A stretch of 6,452 bases of DNA from JBOFCS01 sp051646185 (GTDB taxonomy: Bacteria > Actinomycetota > Actinomycetes > Mycobacteriales > Mycobacteriaceae): contig JBOFCS010000135.1 in NCBI GenBank assembly GCA_051646185.1, positions 1 through 6,452 on the forward strand. The letters run 5' to 3'. Below are positions 1 through 5,660 of the stretch, in pieces. Every line of letters begins with the position of its first letter. Within the stretch, counting starts at the first letter, position 1. The notes beneath the pieces were generated by a model. That model searched no databases. It was not told the origin of the DNA and saw only the letters and a list, made by a program, of their open reading frames with translations. The position numbers were made by a program, and so were the translations under genes.

Positions 1-207
1 ACCAGTGCTGGGTCATCCCGCTATGAGCAGCGCCAACGTTCGCGGCAGACGGTGGGGGAGTTCACGATGGTGGATATCACCGGCGATGGTCGGTACCTGC
101 ACACTGCTGGTGAACCCCGGACGGTGACCAGCGCCAGCACCACTGATATTGGTCATGCCCTGGCAGATCTTATTGACCACGGCATCACCCAAAACCACCA
201 CCGGTGA
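1..207 (+). CDS. C-terminal fragment of an unidentified protein (weakly EspG-like)
   Basis: The reading frame is open from the left edge and stops with TGA at 205-207, leaving 68 residues; the start lies outside the window. The visible part is Arg/Gln-rich (YEQRQRSRQ), then a beta-like stretch GEFTMVDITGDGRYLHTAG, then a short C-terminal helix (DIGHALADLIDHG) and a His-rich tail. The order 'VD..GDGRYL' followed by a terminal helix faintly recalls the C-terminus of actinobacterial EspG/ESX-secretion-associated proteins. That is a recollection of pattern, not a firm assignment, and no function is claimed. The fragment is about 60% G+C by hand count, clearly above the genes to its right. It ends 47 bp before the preferred serS start on the same strand, so co-transcription with serS is possible. 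That the frame is coding is fairly likely; its identity is unknown. Confidence 0.55.
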   Translation, partial: TSAGSSRYEQRQRSRQTVGEFTMVDITGDGRYLHTAGEPRTVTSASTTDIGHALADLIDHGITQNHHR

Positions 208-254
208 GTCCCGTTGCATGAATGATTTTGCACGACCAAGTAGGGTTATTAAGT

Positions 255-1511
255 GTGATTGACCTCAAGCTTGTCCGTGAAAATCCAGAGTTGGTTCGAG
301 ACTCGCAGCGTACCCGTGGCGAAGACCCGGCGTTGGTTGATGCGCTCTTAGAAGCTGATGCTGCTCGCCGAGCAGCGGTACTGGCTGCTGACACCATTCG
401 AGCTGAGCAGAAGATTCTTGGCAAAAAGGTGGGACAGGCCAGTGAGCAAGAGCGTCCAGCGCTATTGGCTGGAGCTTCTGAGCTGGCTGCCAAAGTTCGA
501 GAAGCTGAGGCAGCAAAAAATGCTGCAGATGCCAAGCTCGACGCATCACATCGAGCTATTTCCAATGTGGTCCAGCAGGGAGCACCAGCTGGAGGCGAGG
601 ACGATTTCATTGTTCTTGAGACGATTGGTGCGCTGCCTAGGATCGATAATCCTAAAGATCACCTTGAACTGGGAGAGTCCTTAGGGCTTATTGATATCGA
701 ACGCGGCGCAAAGGTTTCTGGTTCACGGTTCTACTTCCTCACTGGGTATGGGGCAATGCTGCAACTTGGATTGCTGCAGTTAGCTGCCCAAAAAGCTGTT
801 AGTAATGGATTCACGATGATGATCCCTCCGGTTTTAGTCAGACCTGAAGTCATGGCTGGTACGGGATTCTTAGGAGCCCATGCTGACGAGATTTATCACC
901 TAGATGGCGATGATTTATTTTTAGTGGGTACTTCAGAGGTTCCGCTAGCTGGGTATCATTCTGGGGAAATTCTTGATCTATCCCAAGGGCCAAAACGTTA
1001 CGCTGGTTGGTCTTCATGTTTCCGCAGGGAAGCTGGAAGTTATGGGAAAGACACTCGTGGAATTATTCGAGTGCACCAGTTTGACAAGGTGGAAATGTTC
1101 TCGTACGTCAAGCCAGAAGATGCTGCTACTGAGCACCAACGTTTGCTTGATTGGGAGAAGGAAATGCTTGCTGCAGTGGAGGTTCCGTACCGGGTTATCG
1201 ATGTTGCCGGTGGGGATTTAGGTTCTTCAGCGGCCCGCAAATTTGACTGCGAGGCCTGGGTGCCCAGTCAGCAGGCTTACCGGGAGCTGACCTCAACTTC
1301 GAATTGCACAACCTTTCAGGCCCGTCGTCTTGGAGTTCGGTACCGCGATGAAAATGGTAAGCCACAGACAGCGGCAACGTTGAACGGAACTTTGGCTACC
1401 ACACGATGGATCGTTGCGATTTTGGAAAATCATCAACAACCTGACGGAAGTGTTCGTATTCCAAAAGCTTTGGTGCCTTTTGTGGGTACCGAGATGATTG
1501 TACCGAAATAA
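255..1511 (+). CDS. serS: Seryl-tRNA synthetase (SerRS)
   Basis: This cytoplasmic class II aminoacyl-tRNA synthetase charges tRNA-Ser, and in bacteria also tRNA-Sec, with serine using ATP. From the GTG at 255 the protein is 418 residues, the usual bacterial length, and begins MIDLKLVRENPE, the standard SerRS N-terminus. The open frame extends up to an ATG at 222, but that adds 11 residues (MILHDQVGLLS) absent from the family. An AGTAGGG stretch at 239-245 lies 9 bases ahead of the GTG. Residues ~24-104 form the Ala/Glu-rich coiled-coil arm that contacts the long variable arm of the tRNA. The catalytic core follows: the motif 1 region near 180-199 (GFTMMIPPVLVRPEV), the serine-pocket TSE at 226-228, motif 2 at 256-269 (FRREAGSYGKDTRG) and motif 3 near 375-392 (ending at TLATTRWIVAILEN). 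All core motifs look intact. It converges on the hybrid kinase gene with a 17-bp gap. Confidence 0.97.
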   Translation: MIDLKLVRENPELVRDSQRTRGEDPALVDALLEADAARRAAVLAADTIRAEQKILGKKVGQASEQERPALLAGASELAAKVREAEAAKNAADAKLDASHRAISNVVQQGAPAGGEDDFIVLETIGALPRIDNPKDHLELGESLGLIDIERGAKVSGSRFYFLTGYGAMLQLGLLQLAAQKAVSNGFTMMIPPVLVRPEVMAGTGFLGAHADEIYHLDGDDLFLVGTSEVPLAGYHSGEILDLSQGPKRYAGWSSCFRREAGSYGKDTRGIIRVHQFDKVEMFSYVKPEDAATEHQRLLDWEKEMLAAVEVPYRVIDVAGGDLGSSAARKFDCEAWVPSQQAYRELTSTSNCTTFQARRLGVRYRDENGKPQTAATLNGTLATTRWIVAILENHQQPDGSVRIPKALVPFVGTEMIVPK

Positions 1512-1528
1512 TTGCTAATTTATTAATT

Positions 1529-3754
1529 CTATTGTACTCCAGCATATTTGATAAGTATCTCAGATAAAGATTGAAGTGTGACAGGCTTACTAAGGTAGTC
1601 ATCCATGCCTTGGGCGATCAGTCGTTCCCGATCACCCTCTAAAGCATTTGCGGTGAGTGCAACTATGGTTGGTTGAGGGCCATCCCAATCCCGGAGTTGT
1701 TTGGTCGCCTCTACGCCGTCTAGTTTCGGCATGTGGACATCCATAAGGACAATGCGGTAGCCTGCTTCTGCTAGTTGGCCGACTTCTTTGACGGCAGCTA
1801 CGGCTTCTTCTCCATTGGTCACCACATCAGCAGTAATGCCTAGGCGGGAAAGCATTTTTAGTACAACCATTCTATTTACCGGTTCATCCTCAGCGACAAG
1901 AACCTTAGTGGTGGGTAACCATTCACTCTGGTTGCCAGGTTGTTCCAGTTTCTCTGCCATTTCTGATGGGGCAATGTAAAGTGGAATTTGAACGAGGAAA
2001 ACAGACCCCTGACCAGTGGCGCTTTGCACCTCTAGCGTGCCGCCCAATAGCGAAATAGTTCGTTTGCAAATGGACAGTCCCAGTCCGCTTCCGCCGTATA
2101 GCCGGGTAGTCGATGGGTCAACTTGTGTGAAGGGTAGAAAGATTCGATCCTGTCGAGATTCTGGGATTCCAATCCCGGTATCTTGCACTGATATTTGGAG
2201 TAGAGAATTTTTTTCTACAGTGGTGGTGAGATGGACCCCTCCGCTATTGGTAAATTTAAGGCCATTTGATACAAGGTTGAGAAGCACTTGGCGTAGCCGA
2301 TGTTCATCACCCATAAGTCTTTCTGGCACTTCATTATTGACTGATGAAGTGAGCTCTAGTCCTCGCTCAACTGCAGTAGGAGAGAGCATAGCTGTAAGGT
2401 CGTTAAGTAGTTGTCGAATATTGTACGGTCGATTCTCGATTTCTACTCTTCCTGAATCAAGGGCGGAGTAGTCAAGGATATCGTTGATAAGGGAAAGGAG
2501 CAGATTACCGCTGCGGTGGCCAGTATCAATGAGTTCAGTTTGTTCAGAGTTTAAGGGGGTGCCTTTTAGTAGTGTGAGGACTCCAAGAACGGCATTAAGT
2601 GGTGTCCTAATCTCGTGGCTCATTGTGGCCAAGAATCCGGCTTTCTCGTTGGCAAGTGCCATGGCAGTTTCACTGGCTTGTCGCAAATTTTCTTCAGTAC
2701 GGCGCCGTTCAGTAATGTCACTTTCTAAGGCGATAAAGTGGGTTAGCGTGCCGTTATCGTCATGGACTGGATGTGCTTCTATAGAGATCCAATAGCTTTC
2801 ACCAGTAGCTGAATAGTTAAGTATTTCAACGGTGAATCCCTCTCCTCGGCTAAGTGCTTCATCCATGTGGGCCACTGTTTTAGGGTCGGTATCTTCGCCT
2901 TGGAGGAGCTTTCCCGGGCTCTTGCCAACTACTTCTGCTAACGAGTAGCCCGTGGTCTCAACGAATGCGTCATTGACCCATTCAACCCGTCCTTGAGGGT
3001 CGGTGACGATAACCAAGTTATCGGTATTGTGCACGACTAAGGCGTGGGTGCGAAGTTCGTCATTAGCCGCTACTAACGCTGCTGAAACCTTTTCACGCTG
3101 TCGATTGGCCTGCCAGAAGGCGAATACGGTGAGGGCAAGAAATACAAGAAAAGAAACAACGGTAATCGCTAAGCCAAGCATGAGCGTTCGAGTATTTGCT
3201 AATAATTGCCGGGTTTGACTATTTGCTTCTCCGGCCCGCGTCTTACGATTTATTTCTCCATCACTGGTGAGTTTATTGTATTCGCGCTCTAGATTGGTGA
3301 GCTCGGTTCGGGCTTGAATGACAGTTTCTGATTGTGCAGCAGAGTTGTTAGCGATACTGATAATGTCAGGTCGAATAGCAGTGGTCCACTTAGCTGCTAG
3401 CGATTTGGAGCGGGCAAGTAGCTCATCTGAGCCCAAGGTTTGTGCCTGATAGGGCAAAGCTCCCTCTTGTACGCGCTGATCGACAAGTTCTAGTTGGATA
3501 ATCACCGCACTTTTTTCGTTTGGTACCGATTCCATTAGCACCCGAAGGCGAAGTAATTCACGCTGAACCTGGCCCAAAGTTCGTACATTGGCATCGACAA
3601 CGTCTTGGGTAAACTCGACACTGGTCTGGAGTTCCCGGCTTTGATTGAGAACAAGAATACCTAGACCGACGGTTGCAATCAGCAGTACAGCTGAAAGTAA
3701 GCCAAGGACTGAGGCGAAAATCCTTTGCGTCCTAGGAAGCCGGTGGAATATCAT
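1529..3754 (-). CDS. Membrane hybrid sensor histidine kinase (PAS-HisKA-HATPase-REC)
   Basis: The 741-residue protein has a short cytoplasmic N-terminus, TM1 (~13-36), a ~155-residue cysteine-free extracytoplasmic region predicted to be helical (~37-192), TM2 (~193-215), a PAS/PAC domain (~236-349), HisKA with H-box ATMSHEIRTPLN and phosphoacceptor His380, HATPase_c and a C-terminal receiver. The ATPase shows the N-box at 490-501 (Asn497), G1 DTGIGIP at 525-531, an F-box near 539-542 and G2 GGSGLGLS at 554-561. The receiver (~616-735) has acidic residues Glu622/Asp623, phospho-Asp672 (LMDVHMP), Thr701 and Lys723. It should autophosphorylate His380 and pass phosphate to Asp672, then need an HPt partner, which is encoded nearby. 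The start at 3754 is preferred: its ATG overlaps the TGA of the upstream lipoprotein gene (ATGA), and the 11 extra residues from 3787 lack a ribosome site. The sensory region matches no domain I can name. All catalytic residues are present, so it is probably active. Confidence 0.95.
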   Translation of the reverse strand: MIFHRLPRTQRIFASVLGLLSAVLLIATVGLGILVLNQSRELQTSVEFTQDVVDANVRTLGQVQRELLRLRVLMESVPNEKSAVIIQLELVDQRVQEGALPYQAQTLGSDELLARSKSLAAKWTTAIRPDIISIANNSAAQSETVIQARTELTNLEREYNKLTSDGEINRKTRAGEANSQTRQLLANTRTLMLGLAITVVSFLVFLALTVFAFWQANRQREKVSAALVAANDELRTHALVVHNTDNLVIVTDPQGRVEWVNDAFVETTGYSLAEVVGKSPGKLLQGEDTDPKTVAHMDEALSRGEGFTVEILNYSATGESYWISIEAHPVHDDNGTLTHFIALESDITERRRTEENLRQASETAMALANEKAGFLATMSHEIRTPLNAVLGVLTLLKGTPLNSEQTELIDTGHRSGNLLLSLINDILDYSALDSGRVEIENRPYNIRQLLNDLTAMLSPTAVERGLELTSSVNNEVPERLMGDEHRLRQVLLNLVSNGLKFTNSGGVHLTTTVEKNSLLQISVQDTGIGIPESRQDRIFLPFTQVDPSTTRLYGGSGLGLSICKRTISLLGGTLEVQSATGQGSVFLVQIPLYIAPSEMAEKLEQPGNQSEWLPTTKVLVAEDEPVNRMVVLKMLSRLGITADVVTNGEEAVAAVKEVGQLAEAGYRIVLMDVHMPKLDGVEATKQLRDWDGPQPTIVALTANALEGDRERLIAQGMDDYLSKPVTLQSLSEILIKYAGVQ
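3751..3754 (-). other. ATGA stop/start overlap between lipoprotein and kinase genes
   Basis: On the minus strand the bases 3754 to 3751 read ATGA. ATG (3754-3752) starts the kinase and TGA (3753-3751) ends the lipoprotein. This arrangement typically gives translational coupling and near-stoichiometric synthesis. Only a weak purine stretch (AGAAG) lies ahead of the ATG, which also favours coupled reinitiation. Confidence 0.85.
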
Positions 3755-4344
3755 GCAACTTCTATGGAGGCTAGCTGCCAAACCCATCGTGGGTCATACA
3801 CAGTTTTATCCAACTCATAACCGGAAGTGGGATAAATGACACGGGTAGGGCCGTAATGAGCTACCGACATGGTTTCTCCGTCAAGCCGGGTTGCCAAGAC
3901 AACTGGAAGTTCCTTGAGATCACTGACAGGCAGATCTGCGGCGTAGTCATTGAGCGCCAGGGTGTGTAGCGTTGTTTGAGGATCGGCACCTATGGATACA
4001 AGCACAGTCGACAGCAGTGGTCCAGTAAATGTGGCTGTCCGTCCTTCAGCCTGCCGATCATCGACGGTGCATTCAATTTGGGGGAGCGCGTCAAGCGTTG
4101 CGAGGTTAAGTTTTACTGGTACCCCATTGGCGACTCGACCGGTCACTGTCAACACAGTATCTGCATTTGGTGATGGCGTCGGCGCCGGTACTGAACGACA
4201 GTTCCCACGGTTAAGCGCCGCTTCACTGATGCTTGTTAAGGTAGTCGATGACTGTGGTGTCGGATCAGATCCTTGAGAACAACCGCTGAGGGCGAGTGCT
4301 AGTGAAGTAGCGCCAATGACAGTCCAACGCAAGTGAATGCTCAT
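3751..4344 (-). CDS. Exported lipoprotein with molybdopterin-oxidoreductase-like fold, kinase-coupled
   Basis: The 197-residue protein begins with a short basic n-region and hydrophobic core ending in the lipobox LSGC (Cys22), so it should be lipid-anchored on the outer face of the membrane. A Ser/Thr/Pro-rich linker (~23-62) leads to a ~135-residue domain. That domain begins with a TVTG strand and contains LALNDYAADLPVSDL (129-143), DGETMS (155-160) and YGPTRVIYP (164-172). These resemble the small standalone members of the sulfite-oxidase-like/Oxidored_molyb family (COG3915-type). In sulfite oxidase proper a conserved Cys ligates molybdenum. Here Cys92 (IECTVDD) lies in roughly the right area, but the surrounding motif is not canonical, so cofactor binding is unproven. 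Cys49 lies in the linker. A start at 4344 has AGGTG about 10 bases upstream. The ATGA overlap with the kinase suggests this protein is its periplasmic-side input partner rather than an independent enzyme; that role is inferred. Confidence 0.85.
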   Translation of the reverse strand: MSIHLRWTVIGATSLALALSGCSQGSDPTPQSSTTLTSISEAALNRGNCRSVPAPTPSPNADTVLTVTGRVANGVPVKLNLATLDALPQIECTVDDRQAEGRTATFTGPLLSTVLVSIGADPQTTLHTLALNDYAADLPVSDLKELPVVLATRLDGETMSVAHYGPTRVIYPTSGYELDKTVYDPRWVWQLASIEVA

Positions 4345-4445
4345 GTGACTAGCACACCTGATAGAGGTGAAGGGTTAGTCAGTTTAAGATCAAGAACTAG
4401 TCAAGATTGTTCCCTGCAGGGTCTGGCTAAGGCACTATCGACTAG
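4345..4445. promoter_or_regulatory. Divergent promoter region with repeated CTAGTC/GACTAG motifs
   Basis: These 101 bp separate the lipoprotein-kinase operon (-) from the HPt gene (+) and must hold both promoters. The hexamer CTAGTC or its complement GACTAG occurs at 4347-4352 (GACTAG), 4397-4402 (CTAGTC) and 4440-4445 (GACTAG), with a one-mismatch copy TTAGTC at 4375-4380. TCAAGA is repeated at 4390-4395 and 4401-4406, 11 bp apart, which is one helical turn and the spacing common for OmpR-family direct repeats. A minus-strand TTGACT (4404-4399) could be a -35 element, but no good -10 follows at 17 bp. No convincing sigma-70 promoter was found for either gene. Operator function is inference. 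Confidence 0.4.
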
Positions 4446-4823
4446 GTGAGCTTTGAGTTAGCACCCGATTTTGATCCCGAGGTTTTGTCAGCACTGGCTG
4501 AGGATCTTGGCGATTCCGCTGTCGTCCGTGAAGCGGTTGCCGTGTGGTTGGCGGAGCTACCGGCGCGCCGGAGAACTCTTCGAGAGGCTATTGCTGAGGG
4601 TGACAAGGTCACTGTTGCTGCCCAAGCGCATAGTTTGGCTTCGGCGAGTGCACTCTTAGGGGCACATCGGTTGGCAGGTTTTTGTCGGAAGCTAGAACAC
4701 TGCTCACTTTCGCAAGACTCGGGGGAGCATTTTGCTCCTAAAGAAGAGTGCTATCAGATGTGCGAAGAATTGTGTGAGAATGCGCGCCAGGCTTTTGTTG
4801 AGTGGCAGCAACGATCAAATTAA
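4446..4823 (+). CDS. Free-standing HPt (histidine phosphotransfer) protein
   Basis: This 125-residue soluble, helical protein carries the HPt signature AQAHSLASASALLGAHRLAGFCRKLE around residues 60-84 (shown as two parts: AQAHSLASASALLGA, then HRLAGFCRKLE). His62 is the predicted phosphoacceptor, followed by the usual 'lGA..La..c..LE' pattern. In many HPt proteins the core reads HxLKGxS; here it reads HSLASAS, so the Lys-Gly pair is Ala-Ser. In the family this protein shuttles phosphate between receiver domains; here it would link kinase Asp672 to the response regulator Asp54. It has five cysteines: 80, 86, 102, 106 and 110. The last three follow a CxxxCxxxC pattern on one helix. The start is a GTG directly after an in-frame TAG, so no longer form exists in this frame; no strong ribosome site precedes it. 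It is divergent from the lipoprotein gene and converges on the regulator with a 10-bp gap. Confidence 0.88.
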   Translation: MSFELAPDFDPEVLSALAEDLGDSAVVREAVAVWLAELPARRRTLREAIAEGDKVTVAAQAHSLASASALLGAHRLAGFCRKLEHCSLSQDSGEHFAPKEECYQMCEELCENARQAFVEWQQRSN

Positions 4824-4833
4824 TTACTTCATG

Positions 4834-5517
4834 TTAAGGGTCAAAGCGATAGCCAACACCTCTAACCGTGTGCAGATGTTTAGGGTCTGATCCGGTTTCC
4901 CCTATTTTTTTGCGTAGATTGGCCATGTGCACATCCACAAGATGATCGTCACCGAACCATTCATTGCCCCAAACCGCTTCAAGCAGCTGTTGTCTTGTAT
5001 AAGTTCGTCGAGGTTGAGTGCACAGTGTGGTGAGTAGATCGAATTCAATTCGGGTCAGTTCTACAGGGGTATCAGCCAGTTGGACTTGCCGGGCATCAAT
5101 GTCGATGGACAGCGGACCAAAGTTAAGAATTTTTGTGGTTGCGGCTTGGGCACGTGGACGACGGCGCATAGCTCGGATTCGCAGGGCAAGTTCTCGGGCT
5201 GAAAAGGGTTTAGTGACATAATCATCTGCTCCCACTGCAAGTCCGATGACCCGATCGAGTTCTTCTGTGCGCCCAGTTAACATGATGACGTAGGCATCGG
5301 TGAATTCTCGAATCTGTCGACACACTTCAATACCGTCCATGAGTGGCAGACTGATATCAAGCAAGATCAGTTCAGGCTCCTGTGACCGAGCCATTGCCAC
5401 CGCAGTTTCACCATCATGAGCAACGGCTACTTCAAAACCTTCCTCTTCAAGAAGGCGACGTCCAACAAGCTCATATTCGGGTGAATCTTCAACCAGTAGT
5501 GCACAGGGCTTAGCCAT
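4834..5517 (-). CDS. OmpR/PhoB-family response regulator, DNA-binding
   Basis: The 227-residue protein has a receiver domain (~5-118) with acidic residues Glu10/Asp11, phosphoacceptor Asp54 (LLDISLP), Thr81 (MLTG) and Lys103 (TKPF). It is followed by a winged-helix effector domain (~128-227) whose recognition-helix region reads DDHLVDVHMANLRKKIG and which ends TVRGVGYRF. It should bind direct-repeat DNA as a dimer when phosphorylated. The open frame reaches up to an ATG at 5565, but the ATG at 5517 gives the normal N-terminus (MAKPCALLVEDS) and is preceded by AGGAGG. The upstream 16 residues are atypical, and the ATGs at 5565 and 5541 lack comparable ribosome sites. No dedicated kinase flanks it except through the hybrid kinase/HPt pair, so it is the likely output of that relay. 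Its targets are unknown; the divergent glycosyltransferase and its own promoter are candidates. Confidence 0.95.
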   Translation of the reverse strand: MAKPCALLVEDSPEYELVGRRLLEEEGFEVAVAHDGETAVAMARSQEPELILLDISLPLMDGIEVCRQIREFTDAYVIMLTGRTEELDRVIGLAVGADDYVTKPFSARELALRIRAMRRRPRAQAATTKILNFGPLSIDIDARQVQLADTPVELTRIEFDLLTTLCTQPRRTYTRQQLLEAVWGNEWFGDDHLVDVHMANLRKKIGETGSDPKHLHTVRGVGYRFDP

Positions 5518-5520
5518 GAT

Positions 5521-5526
5521 CCTCCT
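5521..5526 (-). promoter_or_regulatory. Shine-Dalgarno AGGAGG for the response regulator
   Basis: The plus-strand CCTCCT is a full AGGAGG on the minus strand. It sits only 3 bases ahead of the ATG at 5517, which is closer than usual, but it is the strongest ribosome site in the window and it decides the start of the regulator gene. Confidence 0.75.
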
Positions 5527-5650
5527 GTAATGCGGGTCCATCAACGAGTCGGGAGTGATAGACATAATTCTTTAACTGTTTCTTGACCGTTCCTGGTACT
5601 TACGTTGTAGGTTGACCACCACTATTAGTTTTGACCGTGTGCGTTGAGAC

Positions 5651-5654
5651 AGGA
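5651..5654 (+). promoter_or_regulatory. Ribosome binding site of the glycosyltransferase gene
   Basis: AGGA lies 6 bases upstream of the ATG at 5661 and supports that start over the in-frame GTG at 5637, which would add eight residues and has no such site. Confidence 0.6.
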
Positions 5655-5660
5655 TGTGTA

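Larger units (their letters stand above)
5518..5660. promoter_or_regulatory. Divergent intergenic region with repeated TGACC motifs
   Basis: These 143 bp lie between the response regulator (-) and the glycosyltransferase (+) and should contain both promoters. TTGACC occurs three times at 5583-5588, 5612-5617 and 5631-5636; the first and last extend to TTGACCGT. A fourth TGACCGTGT lies inside the glycosyltransferase gene at 5693-5701, identical over 9 bases to 5632-5640. Any TTGACC could serve as a -35 for the plus-strand gene; the best pairing I can draw is 5583-5588 with TAGGTT at 5608-5613 (19-bp spacer), which is weak. GTCAAGA (complement of 5581-5587) also occurs at 4400-4406 in the other divergent region. 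Regulator binding is a hypothesis. Confidence 0.4.

Noticed and set aside
199..206. 8-bp palindrome CACCGGTG at the end of the first gene
   Set aside because: It has no loop or T-run and lies inside coding sequence; a chance palindrome is likely.
222..254. Longer serS start at the ATG of 222
   Set aside because: The extra 11 residues precede the conserved MIDLKL start of SerRS, and the GTG at 255 gives the family length.
1502..1540. Bidirectional terminator between serS and the kinase
   Set aside because: The gap is A/T-rich with short AATT repeats but has no GC stem or T-run.
2016..2471. Plus-strand open frame of about 150 codons opposite the kinase
   Set aside because: It is Ser/Arg-rich, has no recognisable motif and lies entirely across the kinase catalytic domain, as expected for a mirror frame.
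2700..3050. LOV photoreceptor in the kinase
   Set aside because: The photoactive cysteine of the LOV loop is replaced, so only a general PAS call is justified.
3755..3787. Longer kinase start at the ATG of 3787
   Set aside because: It would overlap the lipoprotein gene by 37 bp with no ribosome site, whereas the ATG at 3754 forms a clean ATGA overlap.
4407..4438. Sigma-70 promoter TTGTTC / CACTAT for the HPt gene
   Set aside because: The spacer is 20 bp and the -10 is weak, so it is not reliable enough to list.
5518..5565. Longer regulator starts at 5565 or 5541
   Set aside because: The AGGAGG just before 5517 and the standard receiver N-terminus favour the shorter form.
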